Of a DNA stretch of 13,107 nt, positions 1-6,493 are shown in pieces. The DNA is from Saprospiraceae bacterium (lineage in GTDB: Bacteria > Bacteroidota > Bacteroidia > Chitinophagales > Saprospiraceae): assembly GCA_023299965.1 (NCBI GenBank), contig JALZVN010000342.1:1-13107 (forward strand), read 5' to 3'. The position numbers and the translations under genes were made by a program. The notes beneath the pieces were generated by a model. That model saw nothing but the letters and a program-made list of their open reading frames with translations, did not search any database and was not told where the DNA came from. The stretch's first letter is position 1, and every line of letters begins with the position of its first letter.

Positions 1-1
1 A

Positions 2-403
2 GAGATTGATAGTAAGGGAAATTCCATATCGCTAAATGACTACAAAGGCAAAGTTGTTTTACTCAACTTTACCGCTACCTGGTGTGGACCATGTTGGGAA
101 ACATACACTCCAATGAATCAATTGCAAGAACGATACAAAGAGGACTTGGTGATTATTTCTTTCCATATGGATGAAATGAAAGATAAGTGGAAGAAAAGAG
201 CTGCCTCTAAAGGAATTACATTCGACGTAATCTCCATCTGGGAATCGGATACCAAAAAAGAAGTGTTTGATTCTTTTGCCCCAAAAATGTTTCCCTCATT
301 TGTACTCCTAGATGATACTGGAAAAATCAAAAAGAAATGGGGAGGTAATTCTAAAAAAAGTATCACAAGAAATGTACATAAAGCAATGCGCCAAAATAAG
401 TAG
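2..403 (+). CDS. TlpA/ResA-type thioredoxin-fold protein (5' truncated)
   Basis: Thiol-disulfide oxidoreductase of the TlpA/ResA/AhpC-TSA group, cut by the left edge of the window; the reading frame is open from base 2. The visible part begins with a typical 'sLxDykGKvVLLNFTATWCGPC' lead, in which WCGPC is the CxxC redox centre. It continues through the helix after the active site (TPMNQLQERY) and a beta-strand (LVIISFHMD), to MFPSFVLLDDTGKI, where the Pro of FPSF is the expected cis-proline facing the active site. The C-terminal helix ends in a basic stretch. Family members usually reduce or isomerise disulfides in the periplasm; a signal peptide or lipobox would lie upstream and cannot be seen. 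An internal ATG at 113 lies after the CxxC and is not a plausible start. Family call is confident; substrate unknown. Confidence 0.9.
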   Translation, partial: EIDSKGNSISLNDYKGKVVLLNFTATWCGPCWETYTPMNQLQERYKEDLVIISFHMDEMKDKWKKRAASKGITFDVISIWESDTKKEVFDSFAPKMFPSFVLLDDTGKIKKKWGGNSKKSITRNVHKAMRQNK

Positions 404-423
404 GTTCTAAGCTATCTAAGTAT

Positions 424-431
424 TATATTTG
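424..431 (+). promoter_or_regulatory. Candidate Bacteroidota -7 promoter box (TATATTTG)
   Basis: TATATTTG matches the Bacteroidota sigma-A -7 consensus TAnnTTTG exactly and lies in the 51-bp gap before the ATG at 455. A convincing -33 TTTG was not found at the usual distance, so this is a one-box call. It would give a leader of roughly 20 nt for the DUF1801 gene. Confidence 0.4.
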
Positions 432-454
432 ACATCTAACTACCACGGTCAATA

Positions 455-787
455 ATGAACACAGACGTTAATGCTTACATAGAAAAGGCTACACCAGAAC
501 ATCAAGTAATCTTAGTCGAACTTAGAAAACTGATACTATCTGTAGCTCCAAAATCAGTAGAGCAGTATAAGTGGAGTCGTCCCGTCTATGCGCTAGACAA
601 AGATTTCTGCTATCTACAAACAACAAAGAAGCATGTGACCATTGGTTTTTTTGAGTTTAATAAAATCAAGACGAATACGCATCTGATAGAAGGTACAGGA
701 AAGTCGATGCGGCACATCAAGCTCACGGACATAAAGCAAATCAAAGAAGTAAACCTCAAGAAAATAATCAAGGAGGTACTAGGATAA
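455..787 (+). CDS. DUF1801 (YdhG-like) domain protein
   Basis: Small cytosolic protein of 110 residues that is essentially one DUF1801/YdhG-like domain. Visible hallmarks are the N-terminal helix with 'TPEHQVILVELRKLIL', the 'YKWSRPVYAL' strand, the aromatic strand 'KHVTIGFFEF', the family signature EGTGKSMRHIKL near residues 75-86, and the C-terminal helix 'NLKKIIKEVL'. No signal peptide, membrane segment or catalytic motif is visible. A Bacillus member of this family has been described as a frataxin-like iron chaperone, but that role cannot be transferred from the sequence alone. The start ATG at 455 is preceded by a TAnnTTTG box and no Shine-Dalgarno sequence. It is followed 37 bp later by a second DUF1801 gene. 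Confidence 0.85.
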   Translation: MNTDVNAYIEKATPEHQVILVELRKLILSVAPKSVEQYKWSRPVYALDKDFCYLQTTKKHVTIGFFEFNKIKTNTHLIEGTGKSMRHIKLTDIKQIKEVNLKKIIKEVLG

Positions 788-812
788 AATTTCTCTTTTA
801 GCTTGGATTTTG

Positions 813-820
813 TACCTTGT
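813..820 (+). promoter_or_regulatory. Possible imperfect -7 promoter box before second DUF1801 gene
   Basis: TACCTTGT (consensus TAnnTTTG with one mismatch) ends four bases before the ATG at 825, with a TTTC at 790-793 about 19 nt upstream as a weak -33 candidate. The layout resembles the better promoter at 6480. If real, transcription would start at or almost at the start codon. Weak call. Confidence 0.25.
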
Positions 821-824
821 CAAT

Positions 825-1265
825 ATGTCAAATCAGCGTCCAGTACATCCAGACTTTTTACAAATCTTAGCATTAAAAGATCAAAAACTTGTAGACCTAT
901 ATCTTGATCTCCGAGATTATGTTTTAGATCTGTATCCAGACGCTAATGAACTGCTTTATCATACGCATGCCTTGACAAGTGTATATACGATTTCGGAAAA
1001 ACTCTCTGATGCGTATTGTATGATTCCCATTTATACCAAACACCTGAATCTAGGTTTTAATAAAGGGACATTGTTGAAAGATCCAAATAAACTATTGGAG
1101 GGAACAGGTAAGTGGATAAGGCATATTCCGATTGTGAAAAAGAGTGACTATCGAAATGCTAACCTGAAAAAGTTAATCAAAGAATCGATAAATTTTGCTA
1201 CAGATGACATGGGGAAGCCGAGTACAAAAAAAGGATTGACAATTTCTAAGATTAAAAAGAAATAA
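825..1265 (+). CDS. DUF1801 domain protein, second of an adjacent pair
   Basis: A 146-residue cytosolic protein with the same DUF1801 signature as its upstream neighbour: EGTGKWIRHIPI followed by NLKKLIKESI, matching EGTGKSMRHIKL and NLKKIIKEVL. It has a longer N-terminal part (HPDFLQILALKDQKLVDLYLDLRDYV) and a lysine-rich tail ending in KIKKK that the neighbour lacks. The first in-frame start is a TTG at 810, but the ATG at 825 is preferred: the upstream bases look like a promoter box, and the sequence from MSNQRPVHPDF is the natural family start. The pair probably arose by old duplication or from two related subfamilies, since identity is low outside the signature. Function unknown; nucleic-acid binding by the basic tail is speculation. 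Confidence 0.8.
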   Translation: MSNQRPVHPDFLQILALKDQKLVDLYLDLRDYVLDLYPDANELLYHTHALTSVYTISEKLSDAYCMIPIYTKHLNLGFNKGTLLKDPNKLLEGTGKWIRHIPIVKKSDYRNANLKKLIKESINFATDDMGKPSTKKGLTISKIKKK

Positions 1266-1266
1266 A

Positions 1267-1280
1267 GGATTATTTAATCC
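1267..1280. terminator. Short palindrome after DUF1801 gene, possible weak terminator
   Basis: GGATTATTTAATCC is a perfect inverted repeat (GGATT, four-base loop, AATCC) one base after the stop at 1265, with ATTTCT behind it. The stem is short and AT-rich and there is no long U-tract, so terminator function is doubtful. The remaining about 195 bp to the next gene show no RNA gene, repeat or clear promoter that I can support. Confidence 0.25.
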
Positions 1281-1477
1281 ATTTCTACCAACAGGACACA
1301 TAAATTTTAATTTTAACAATCTAGCTTCCCAATTAAAGTTTTATATTAGAGTACCCTACTTATAAAGCAAAATTGAGTTTTGCATATTTAGTAGCGTTAA
1401 TGATACTTAATATTGATTAAGCAGATGTAATACCATTTTAAACTACAAATGGAATAAACAATTAGATCAACTAACCT

Positions 1478-3028
1478 ATGCGATTAGAGTACTATTTATT
1501 TTTTTTCATTGTAGTCTTACTATCAAGCAAGCTCTGTTCACAAGAAAATTCTTTTCTACTTTGTGCGGATGGGATTGACAATGATGGAGATGGTTTGGTA
1601 GACTGTGAAGATGAAGAATGTTACAATCTACCCAATAATGGATGTGCAACGTGCATAGAGGGGACCAGTTTTGCTGATGTATCGATTGAGTATGTATCTG
1701 GTTGCCCCGCAGTAGACCCAGACCCAGAGGGTGCGCTAGGGCTAAGTGACTGGAGTGGATCGACAAGTAACAATCCTGAATTTGTTTCTCTTGGCGAAGG
1801 AGGCTTTATCAAATTAGGCTTTACAAATAATCAACTCACTAACTCTGGAGACAATTTACAAGATTTATGGGTTTTTGAAATTGGACCGGCGGTAGAGCCC
1901 TGTGCAATAGCTTTACTACCTGCTGATCCATTTACTTTGGCACAAGTTCAATTGGTCCTTTCTGATCTTGATGGAGATGGGTATTATGAATTTGGTACAG
2001 TAGAAGGGGGGATTTCTGGATTAGACATAGATGCTATAATGCCAGGATATGATAGTGCAATATTAAAATTTAACGCTGTAGAAGTGAAAGATATAGATGA
2101 TGGACCATGCTCTTCAGATACTGCGGGAGCAGACATAGACGCTGTATGTGCCTTGACCAGTCTTCCTTTAGATTGTGCAGGTGTCCGCAATGGACCAGCG
2201 GTATTCGATGCATGTGGAGAATGTTTAGAGATTGAAGATCCTGAATTTAACCAATCTTGTGCAGACTGTGCGGGTATCCCAAATGGTCTAGCTATTATAG
2301 ATGCGTGTGGGGAATGCTTGGATCCAGATGATCCTGCCTTTAACCTATCTTGTATGGACTGCGCCGGCGTTCCGAATGGTACTTCCGAGTTAGACGATTG
2401 CGATGAATGTCTACCGTTGAATGATCCATTGATCAATCAAACGTGTGTGGATTGTCTTGGAATTTTATTTGGGACGGCCATCATTGATGAATGTGGCCAA
2501 TGCCTAGAGCCAAATGATTTGGCTTTTAACCAATCTTGTGCAGACTGTGCAGGCATCCCAAATGGTTTAGCCATTATAGATGAATGTGGAGAATGTCTAG
2601 AGCCTACCGATTCCACTTTTAACCAATCTTGTATCGATTGTGCAGGCGTACTCTTTGGACATTCAATATTAGATGAATGTGGACAGTGCTTACAACCAGC
2701 AGCTCCTAGTTTTAATAAAACTTGTATTGAAGAAATTTACGTTCCAAACAGCTTTTCTCCCAATAGAGATGGCATCAACGATGATTTCAGAATTTTTAAA
2801 CCCCAATACACTATTGCCATCATCAAGTCATATAGAATTTTTAGCAGATGGGGTGAATTGGTCTATGAAGCGAGGGACTTTGGATTCAATGATGAATTCC
2901 ATAATTGGTGGAATGGACAATTTACAGACGATAGCGTTAATACGGGGGTCTATGTCTATGACATCAAAGTTCAATTCAATAGTGGCAATATTGTAAGATA
3001 TGCAGGAGATATAAATATTGTCCAATAA
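1478..3028 (+). CDS. Secreted Cys-rich repeat protein with T9SS type B C-terminal domain
   Basis: Predicted 516-residue surface or secreted protein. Residues 1-22 form a signal peptide (hydrophobic FFFIVVLLSS). Residues 29-48 hold a DGIDNDGDGLVDCED motif with calcium-loop-like Asp spacing, common in Bacteroidota exoproteins. Residues about 60-225 look like a beta-sandwich domain with motifs FVSLGEGGFIKLGF, LWVFEIG and AGADIDAV, known from large bacterial surface proteins. Residues 232-417 are six tandem 31-residue repeats, each with four cysteines (pattern DCxGxxxGxxxxDxCxxCL...C). From about residue 420 the C-terminus matches the gliding-motility-associated/T9SS type B sorting domain: YVPNSFSPNRDGINDDF, then IFSRWGELVYE, WWNGQF and TGVYVYDIKV. 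Such proteins cross the outer membrane by the type IX system. Ligand or partner is unknown; adhesion or matrix binding is a guess from the architecture. Confidence 0.9.
   Translation: MRLEYYLFFFIVVLLSSKLCSQENSFLLCADGIDNDGDGLVDCEDEECYNLPNNGCATCIEGTSFADVSIEYVSGCPAVDPDPEGALGLSDWSGSTSNNPEFVSLGEGGFIKLGFTNNQLTNSGDNLQDLWVFEIGPAVEPCAIALLPADPFTLAQVQLVLSDLDGDGYYEFGTVEGGISGLDIDAIMPGYDSAILKFNAVEVKDIDDGPCSSDTAGADIDAVCALTSLPLDCAGVRNGPAVFDACGECLEIEDPEFNQSCADCAGIPNGLAIIDACGECLDPDDPAFNLSCMDCAGVPNGTSELDDCDECLPLNDPLINQTCVDCLGILFGTAIIDECGQCLEPNDLAFNQSCADCAGIPNGLAIIDECGECLEPTDSTFNQSCIDCAGVLFGHSILDECGQCLQPAAPSFNKTCIEEIYVPNSFSPNRDGINDDFRIFKPQYTIAIIKSYRIFSRWGELVYEARDFGFNDEFHNWWNGQFTDDSVNTGVYVYDIKVQFNSGNIVRYAGDINIVQ
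2171..2728 (+). repeat. Six in-frame 93-bp repeats coding Cys-rich 31-aa units
   Basis: Unit starts are 2171, 2264, 2357, 2450, 2543 and 2636, exactly 93 bp apart with no length drift. Units 2 and 5 are nearly identical over their first half (ADCAGIPNGLAIID, then CGECL), and units 4 and 6 share LFG and DECGQCL. This suggests later duplication of a block rather than uniform single-unit spread. The units resemble the Asp/Cys-rich 'DCxGxxxGxxxxDxCGxC' repeats of marine bacterial surface proteins. Confidence 0.9.
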
Positions 3029-3174
3029 ATGACTCTAATCTTCCTTGAATGGTAGTCTGGTTGAAGACGAACCAATTATGCAGGCCCGCTTACAAAACTT
3101 TTATAAAAACGATAATAAAAGATACCTTAGTGATTTGTAAATTGCAACTATAGACTCGCATAAAAATCTCTAAA

Positions 3175-5499
3175 ATGAAAAACATCTTATATTTCTCTCT
3201 AGCTTTTTTACTTCTCTTTTCTTGTGATGAAGCTAGTGTTTCTTCAAGTATTTCTGGAAATAAAGTTTCAGACAATGCAGCCTTGCTAAATGCTATTAAA
3301 GAAGCAAAGCCTGGAGATAACATAGTCATGGGCAATGGCGAATGGAATGATCTAGAAATAAAATTCAATGCAAGTGGAACTGAAAACAAGCCTATTACGC
3401 TTCAAGCGGAGACACCTGGTAAAGTATTGATACAAGGTAAATCTAACTTGCAATTGGGTGGTGACTATATCAATGTAAAAGGATTGTCCTTTGTGAATGG
3501 CTATTCTCCATCAAATGCCGTTATTACTTTTGCGGTAGAGGATACCGTTGCTAATCATTGCACAGTGAGCAATTGTATGATCAAAGACTACAACAAGATG
3601 CAGAGAAATTTTCAAGATCTCTGGGTACTTTTTGTCGGGAGACACAATCAAATGGATCATTGCTATCTAGCTGGAAAGGCAAATCGCGGTCCAACCGTAA
3701 GAGTTGATCTAAAAGGAAATCAAAACATTAATAATCATCATAAGATCATTGATAATTACTTTGGTCCTAGACCACCAAAAGGAGGACCTAGTGCAGAGAC
3801 TATCCAGATAGGAGATAGCTACACTTCGATGTGTCCAAGTTATACTTTGGTCGCAGACAACTACTTCGATCAATGCAACGGTGAGGTAGAAGTCATCTCA
3901 AGTAAAACGAACTTCAATGAATTTAGAAATAATATTTTCTATAAAAGTGAAGGCTCTTTGGTAACGCGTCATGGAAACTATTGCACCGCAGATGGAAATT
4001 ATTTTATAGGGTCGGATGAGTCCTCAAACTATGGTGGCATAAGATTGATAGGAACAGGTCATACGGTTACCAATAACTACTTCTATAAGTTGAAGGGCTC
4101 AGATTTTAGAAGTCCATTGGCAGTGATGAATGGTATCCCGAAGTCTCCACTCAATCGCTACATACAAGTAACGGATGTGACGGTGGCATATAATACTTAT
4201 GTAGATTGTCAATCTCCTTTACAGTTTGGAGTAGGTTCTAATGTTAGCCAAAAAGATGTATTACCCGCTTCTGAGATTCGATCTGAACGACCTATCAGAA
4301 CAGTAGTGGCGAATAACTTGATCTACAATACCAAAGGAGATAAAACACCTGTTGTCGCGCATGATAAATTAGACGGAATACGTTTTGAGAGCAATGTGAT
4401 TCAAAATCAAAACGTGGCTTTTGACAAGGTAGAAGGAGTACAGACGGCTAATTTTGATATGAAAGAATTGTCCAAAAACATCCTTGCGCCAGGAGCCAAT
4501 TTTCCAGAGGTAGAAGTATTCAATGGATTTGGATTTGAAGCCTTTGGTAAGGATTTGTTTGGTACAGCTAGAGGAGATAAAAATTCTGTAGGAGCGATTA
4601 TAGGAAACGCTGGTAGTGGTCTTGACCTCTTCGATACATCTAAGTATGGCGTTGACTGGAAATTGGAAAATGCAATGAAGAAAGAAGGGGCAAGTACGGC
4701 TGTAAGCAATGCTGCTGAGTTAATAAAAACAATTGCAGCTTCGAATGCAGGTGACGTAATTCAGTTAGCAGGAGGAGAATATGTGATTACGCAACCTTTG
4801 AAGATTGACAAGCCGATTTCTATTACACATCCTGCCAGTGATGGTAAAAAAGTTACCATTATATACCAAGGACCAGCAGGTACACCGCTCTTCGAGATGA
4901 ACCCAAAAGGAGAGCTTACGCTTAACAGTATTAGTATCCAAGGACAAGGCACGCAACATGCTTTTGCGTCATTGAAGGAAAATATGTCGAGCTTATATAA
5001 TTTGAATTTGTCAAAATGTGAAGTAGCCAACTTCGATTATATTTTGAAAGGGTATAAGTATTCTTTCTCTGAGAACATTGTCTTGAATAGTTCGATGTTT
5101 AAAAACTGTAAAAATGGTCTTGAACTTTCTGAAGAGATAGAAGACAAAGGAGAATATAATGCTGAGAATATTACCATAGCTGACTGTGCCTTTGAAAATA
5201 TCGACGCAAACGTGATTGACTATTATCGTGGTGGTTATGATGAATCTACGGTAGGAGGTACATTGGCGGTTCTCAATAGTAGCTTTACTAAATGTGGTGG
5301 CAAAGAGAAGAGTAAAATTTTGTTGAACACTTATGGGATCATCAATGTCAACATTGCTGGTAATAGTTTCACAAATAATCCTGTCCAATTGGTAGCGCAA
5401 CTATGGGGGGCTAAAAACAATAGTCACTCTAATAATAAGATTACAAATTCAGGAAAAATATTGGTGGAAGAAAACTTGAAACTTAAGACATTTTATTAA
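3175..5499 (+). CDS. PL6-family polysaccharide lyase lipoprotein (alginate lyase / chondroitinase-B-like)
   Basis: A 774-residue lipoprotein: signal ending in the lipobox LFSC with Cys17, followed by acidic DEAS. Residues about 30-470 are a right-handed parallel beta-helix of polysaccharide lyase family 6, with family motifs NHHKIIDNYFGPRPPKGG, AETIQIGDSYTS, CNGEVEVISSK, GSLVTRHGNYC and AVMNGIPKSPLNRY. The expected acid/base residues are present: Glu237 and Glu239 (calcium-side), Lys244 (base) and Arg265 with His266. They fall at a constant offset of 24 from those I recall for the two-domain alginate lyase AlyGC. Residues about 500-774 form a second beta-helix-like region, so the length fits that two-helix architecture. 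The reaction is beta-elimination of uronate chains; alginate is the likeliest substrate, dermatan/chondroitin possible. The position I expect to hold a calcium-ligand Asn is Pro205 here. No SusC/D partner adjoins it. Confidence 0.9.
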   Translation: MKNILYFSLAFLLLFSCDEASVSSSISGNKVSDNAALLNAIKEAKPGDNIVMGNGEWNDLEIKFNASGTENKPITLQAETPGKVLIQGKSNLQLGGDYINVKGLSFVNGYSPSNAVITFAVEDTVANHCTVSNCMIKDYNKMQRNFQDLWVLFVGRHNQMDHCYLAGKANRGPTVRVDLKGNQNINNHHKIIDNYFGPRPPKGGPSAETIQIGDSYTSMCPSYTLVADNYFDQCNGEVEVISSKTNFNEFRNNIFYKSEGSLVTRHGNYCTADGNYFIGSDESSNYGGIRLIGTGHTVTNNYFYKLKGSDFRSPLAVMNGIPKSPLNRYIQVTDVTVAYNTYVDCQSPLQFGVGSNVSQKDVLPASEIRSERPIRTVVANNLIYNTKGDKTPVVAHDKLDGIRFESNVIQNQNVAFDKVEGVQTANFDMKELSKNILAPGANFPEVEVFNGFGFEAFGKDLFGTARGDKNSVGAIIGNAGSGLDLFDTSKYGVDWKLENAMKKEGASTAVSNAAELIKTIAASNAGDVIQLAGGEYVITQPLKIDKPISITHPASDGKKVTIIYQGPAGTPLFEMNPKGELTLNSISIQGQGTQHAFASLKENMSSLYNLNLSKCEVANFDYILKGYKYSFSENIVLNSSMFKNCKNGLELSEEIEDKGEYNAENITIADCAFENIDANVIDYYRGGYDESTVGGTLAVLNSSFTKCGGKEKSKILLNTYGIINVNIAGNSFTNNPVQLVAQLWGAKNNSHSNNKITNSGKILVEENLKLKTFY

Positions 5500-5521
5500 T
5501 TGCGATACTAAATAGATCATC

Positions 5522-6082
5522 ATGAAAATTCTAAAGTATTTATTAATTCTTGTATTGGTTTTAATAGTTGGTTTTTTTTCCTTGGGATTTATCACTCCTT
5601 CTGTATCCTATGATAGTGTGATCACTGTGGATAAGCCCATTGAGGAAGCTTGGGCAGTGATGGCTGATGAATCGCGTGTATCGGAGTGGTTAGAAGATGT
5701 AAAGCGATTGGAGCCAGTCAGCGGAACTCCCAATACAGTAGGTGCAGTATCTAATATTTATGTGAATAATGGGGGTGAAGAAATGATGATGCAAGAGACC
5801 ATTACGAAGTATGAGGCACCACATACTATAGCGATGACCTTTACCATGGATATGATGGATATGGATTATGAAATGACGCTACAAGAAAAAAATGGAAAAG
5901 TAGAAATCACATCTCACTCTAAGACTACTGGAAAGGGCATGCTAACCAAGTCCATAGTGGCCATGATGCCTTCTATGATGAAAGCGCAAGAGGATACCAA
6001 CATGAATAATCTGAAAAATGTGATAAACGAAAATACCAAGAACTATTTTCCAGAAGCGAATATCCAGAGTATAGAAGAATAA
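5522..6082 (+). CDS. Membrane-anchored SRPBCC (START-like) family protein
   Basis: A 186-residue protein with an N-terminal hydrophobic segment (residues about 4-26, ILKYLLILVLVLIVGFFSLGF) followed by an SRPBCC/polyketide-cyclase-type fold. Typical elements are VSYDSVITVDKPIEEAWAVMADESRVSEWLEDVKRLEPV near residues 28-68, a strand region with TITKYEAPHTIAM, and a long C-terminal helix. The fold usually binds hydrophobic ligands in a deep cavity; no ligand can be named. Methionine is unusually frequent (EEMMMQ, FTMDMMDMDYEM, MMPSMM), which could reflect metal contact or just hydrophobic packing. It starts 22 bp after the lyase stop, so co-transcription with the lyase is likely, though a functional link is not evident. 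The segment is probably a membrane anchor rather than a cleaved signal, as no clear cleavage site is visible. Confidence 0.8.
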   Translation: MKILKYLLILVLVLIVGFFSLGFITPSVSYDSVITVDKPIEEAWAVMADESRVSEWLEDVKRLEPVSGTPNTVGAVSNIYVNNGGEEMMMQETITKYEAPHTIAMTFTMDMMDMDYEMTLQEKNGKVEITSHSKTTGKGMLTKSIVAMMPSMMKAQEDTNMNNLKNVINENTKNYFPEANIQSIEE

Positions 6083-6175
6083 GCCCAATCATTATTTATT
6101 TCGAGCCGCAGAATTACCCATAAATAGAGTCATGCCATGCCTTTACCCGTGCACTTCACGGTCGTCTACCAAATG
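6083..6175. other. Intergenic stretch left of the structured repeat
   Basis: First part of the 411-bp gap between 6082 and 6494. It holds only a small hairpin, CCGTG (6147-6151) with CACGG (6157-6161), and no coding signal. Whether it belongs to the repeat element that follows cannot be decided, because the second copy is cut by the window end. Confidence 0.5.
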
Positions 6176-6415
6176 TTGAAAACTTCACAAAAGAGTCGCG
6201 ACGGCGCTTGCGCCCAAAGCGAGTCGCTCGGAGAGCGCAAGAACAAGTGGTGGCAGCGGCACGGGTATGAAAGGGGTGGATAGAGACAAGGTAGACCTTG
6301 TCTCTTGTGCGAGCTCATATCCCGTATAGCGAACGACACGGTCCCGACATCTTTTCCGATCTGCGAAAGGAGGGAAGGAGCGCCTGCATCGGAAAAGAAC
6401 GGGATGGTCCCGAAT
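6176..6415 (+). repeat. Structured intergenic repeat element, copy 1 (three hairpins)
   Basis: GC-rich, non-coding block with three hairpins. Proximal: GCGAC 6198-6202 with GTCGC 6223-6227 (an alternative pairing is CTTGCGC 6207-6213 with GCGCAAG 6235-6241). Central: AGAGACAAGG 6282-6291 with CCTTGTCTCT 6296-6305, loop TAGA, enclosed by ACGGGTATGA 6261-6270 with TCATATCCCGT 6315-6325. Distal: CTTTTCCGAT 6351-6360 with ATCGGAAAAG 6388-6397. GGTCCCGA occurs at 6340 and 6406. The whole block aligns to the reverse complement of 12873-13107; for example 6243-6265 against 13014-13036 is identical at 18 of 23 positions, all five differences being C/T transitions. The right boundary is set by the shared ACGGGATGGTCCC (GATGG plus a YCCC) near 6400-6412. 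No named family recognised. Confidence 0.75.
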
Positions 6416-6479
6416 CAGAATCCTAAAAATCACATTTTACATGTATTCCATTCCCGCCTTTCCATCTCAAAAAAAACAG

Positions 6480-6487
6480 TACTTTTG
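6480..6487 (+). promoter_or_regulatory. Bacteroidota -7 promoter box (TACTTTTG), near-leaderless
   Basis: TACTTTTG matches TAnnTTTG exactly. A TTTC at 6459-6462, about 17 nt upstream, is a fair -33 element. The box ends six bases before the ATG at 6494, so the transcript would begin at or next to the start codon. This also supports 6494 as the true start of the M20 peptidase. Confidence 0.6.
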
Positions 6488-6493
6488 CCCCCA

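Noticed and set aside
1984..2436. Minus-strand open frame of 150 codons opposite the Cys-rich repeats
   Set aside because: It is the complement of the 93-bp repeat array, and its internal repetition follows from the coding strand; no start context or family match.
3029..3174. Hairpin TGGTT/AACCA near 3058-3076 as a terminator after the T9SS cargo gene
   Set aside because: Only five base pairs with a seven-base loop and no T-tract; not distinguishable from chance.
3175..5499. Alginate polysaccharide utilisation locus
   Set aside because: Only one PL6 lyase is present; no SusC/SusD pair, other lyases, KdgF or keto-acid metabolism genes occur in the window, and the TonB receptor at 10224 is not SusC-like.
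6176..6415. CRISPR array or tRNA/rRNA gene in the GC-rich intergenic block
   Set aside because: No regularly spaced direct repeats, no tRNA cloverleaf with CCA-ready acceptor or T-loop motif, and no rRNA-like conserved segments were seen.
6185..6433. Minus-strand open frame of 82 codons across the intergenic repeat
   Set aside because: Composition is low-complexity and Arg/Ser-rich, it matches no family, and the second copy of the element shows indels that would not keep the frame.
6305..6493. N-terminal extension of the M20 peptidase from a TTG at 6305
   Set aside because: It would translate the hairpin-rich repeat, lacks any signal peptide at its start, and would place the hydrophobic anchor at residue 64; the TAnnTTTG box lies just before the ATG at 6494.
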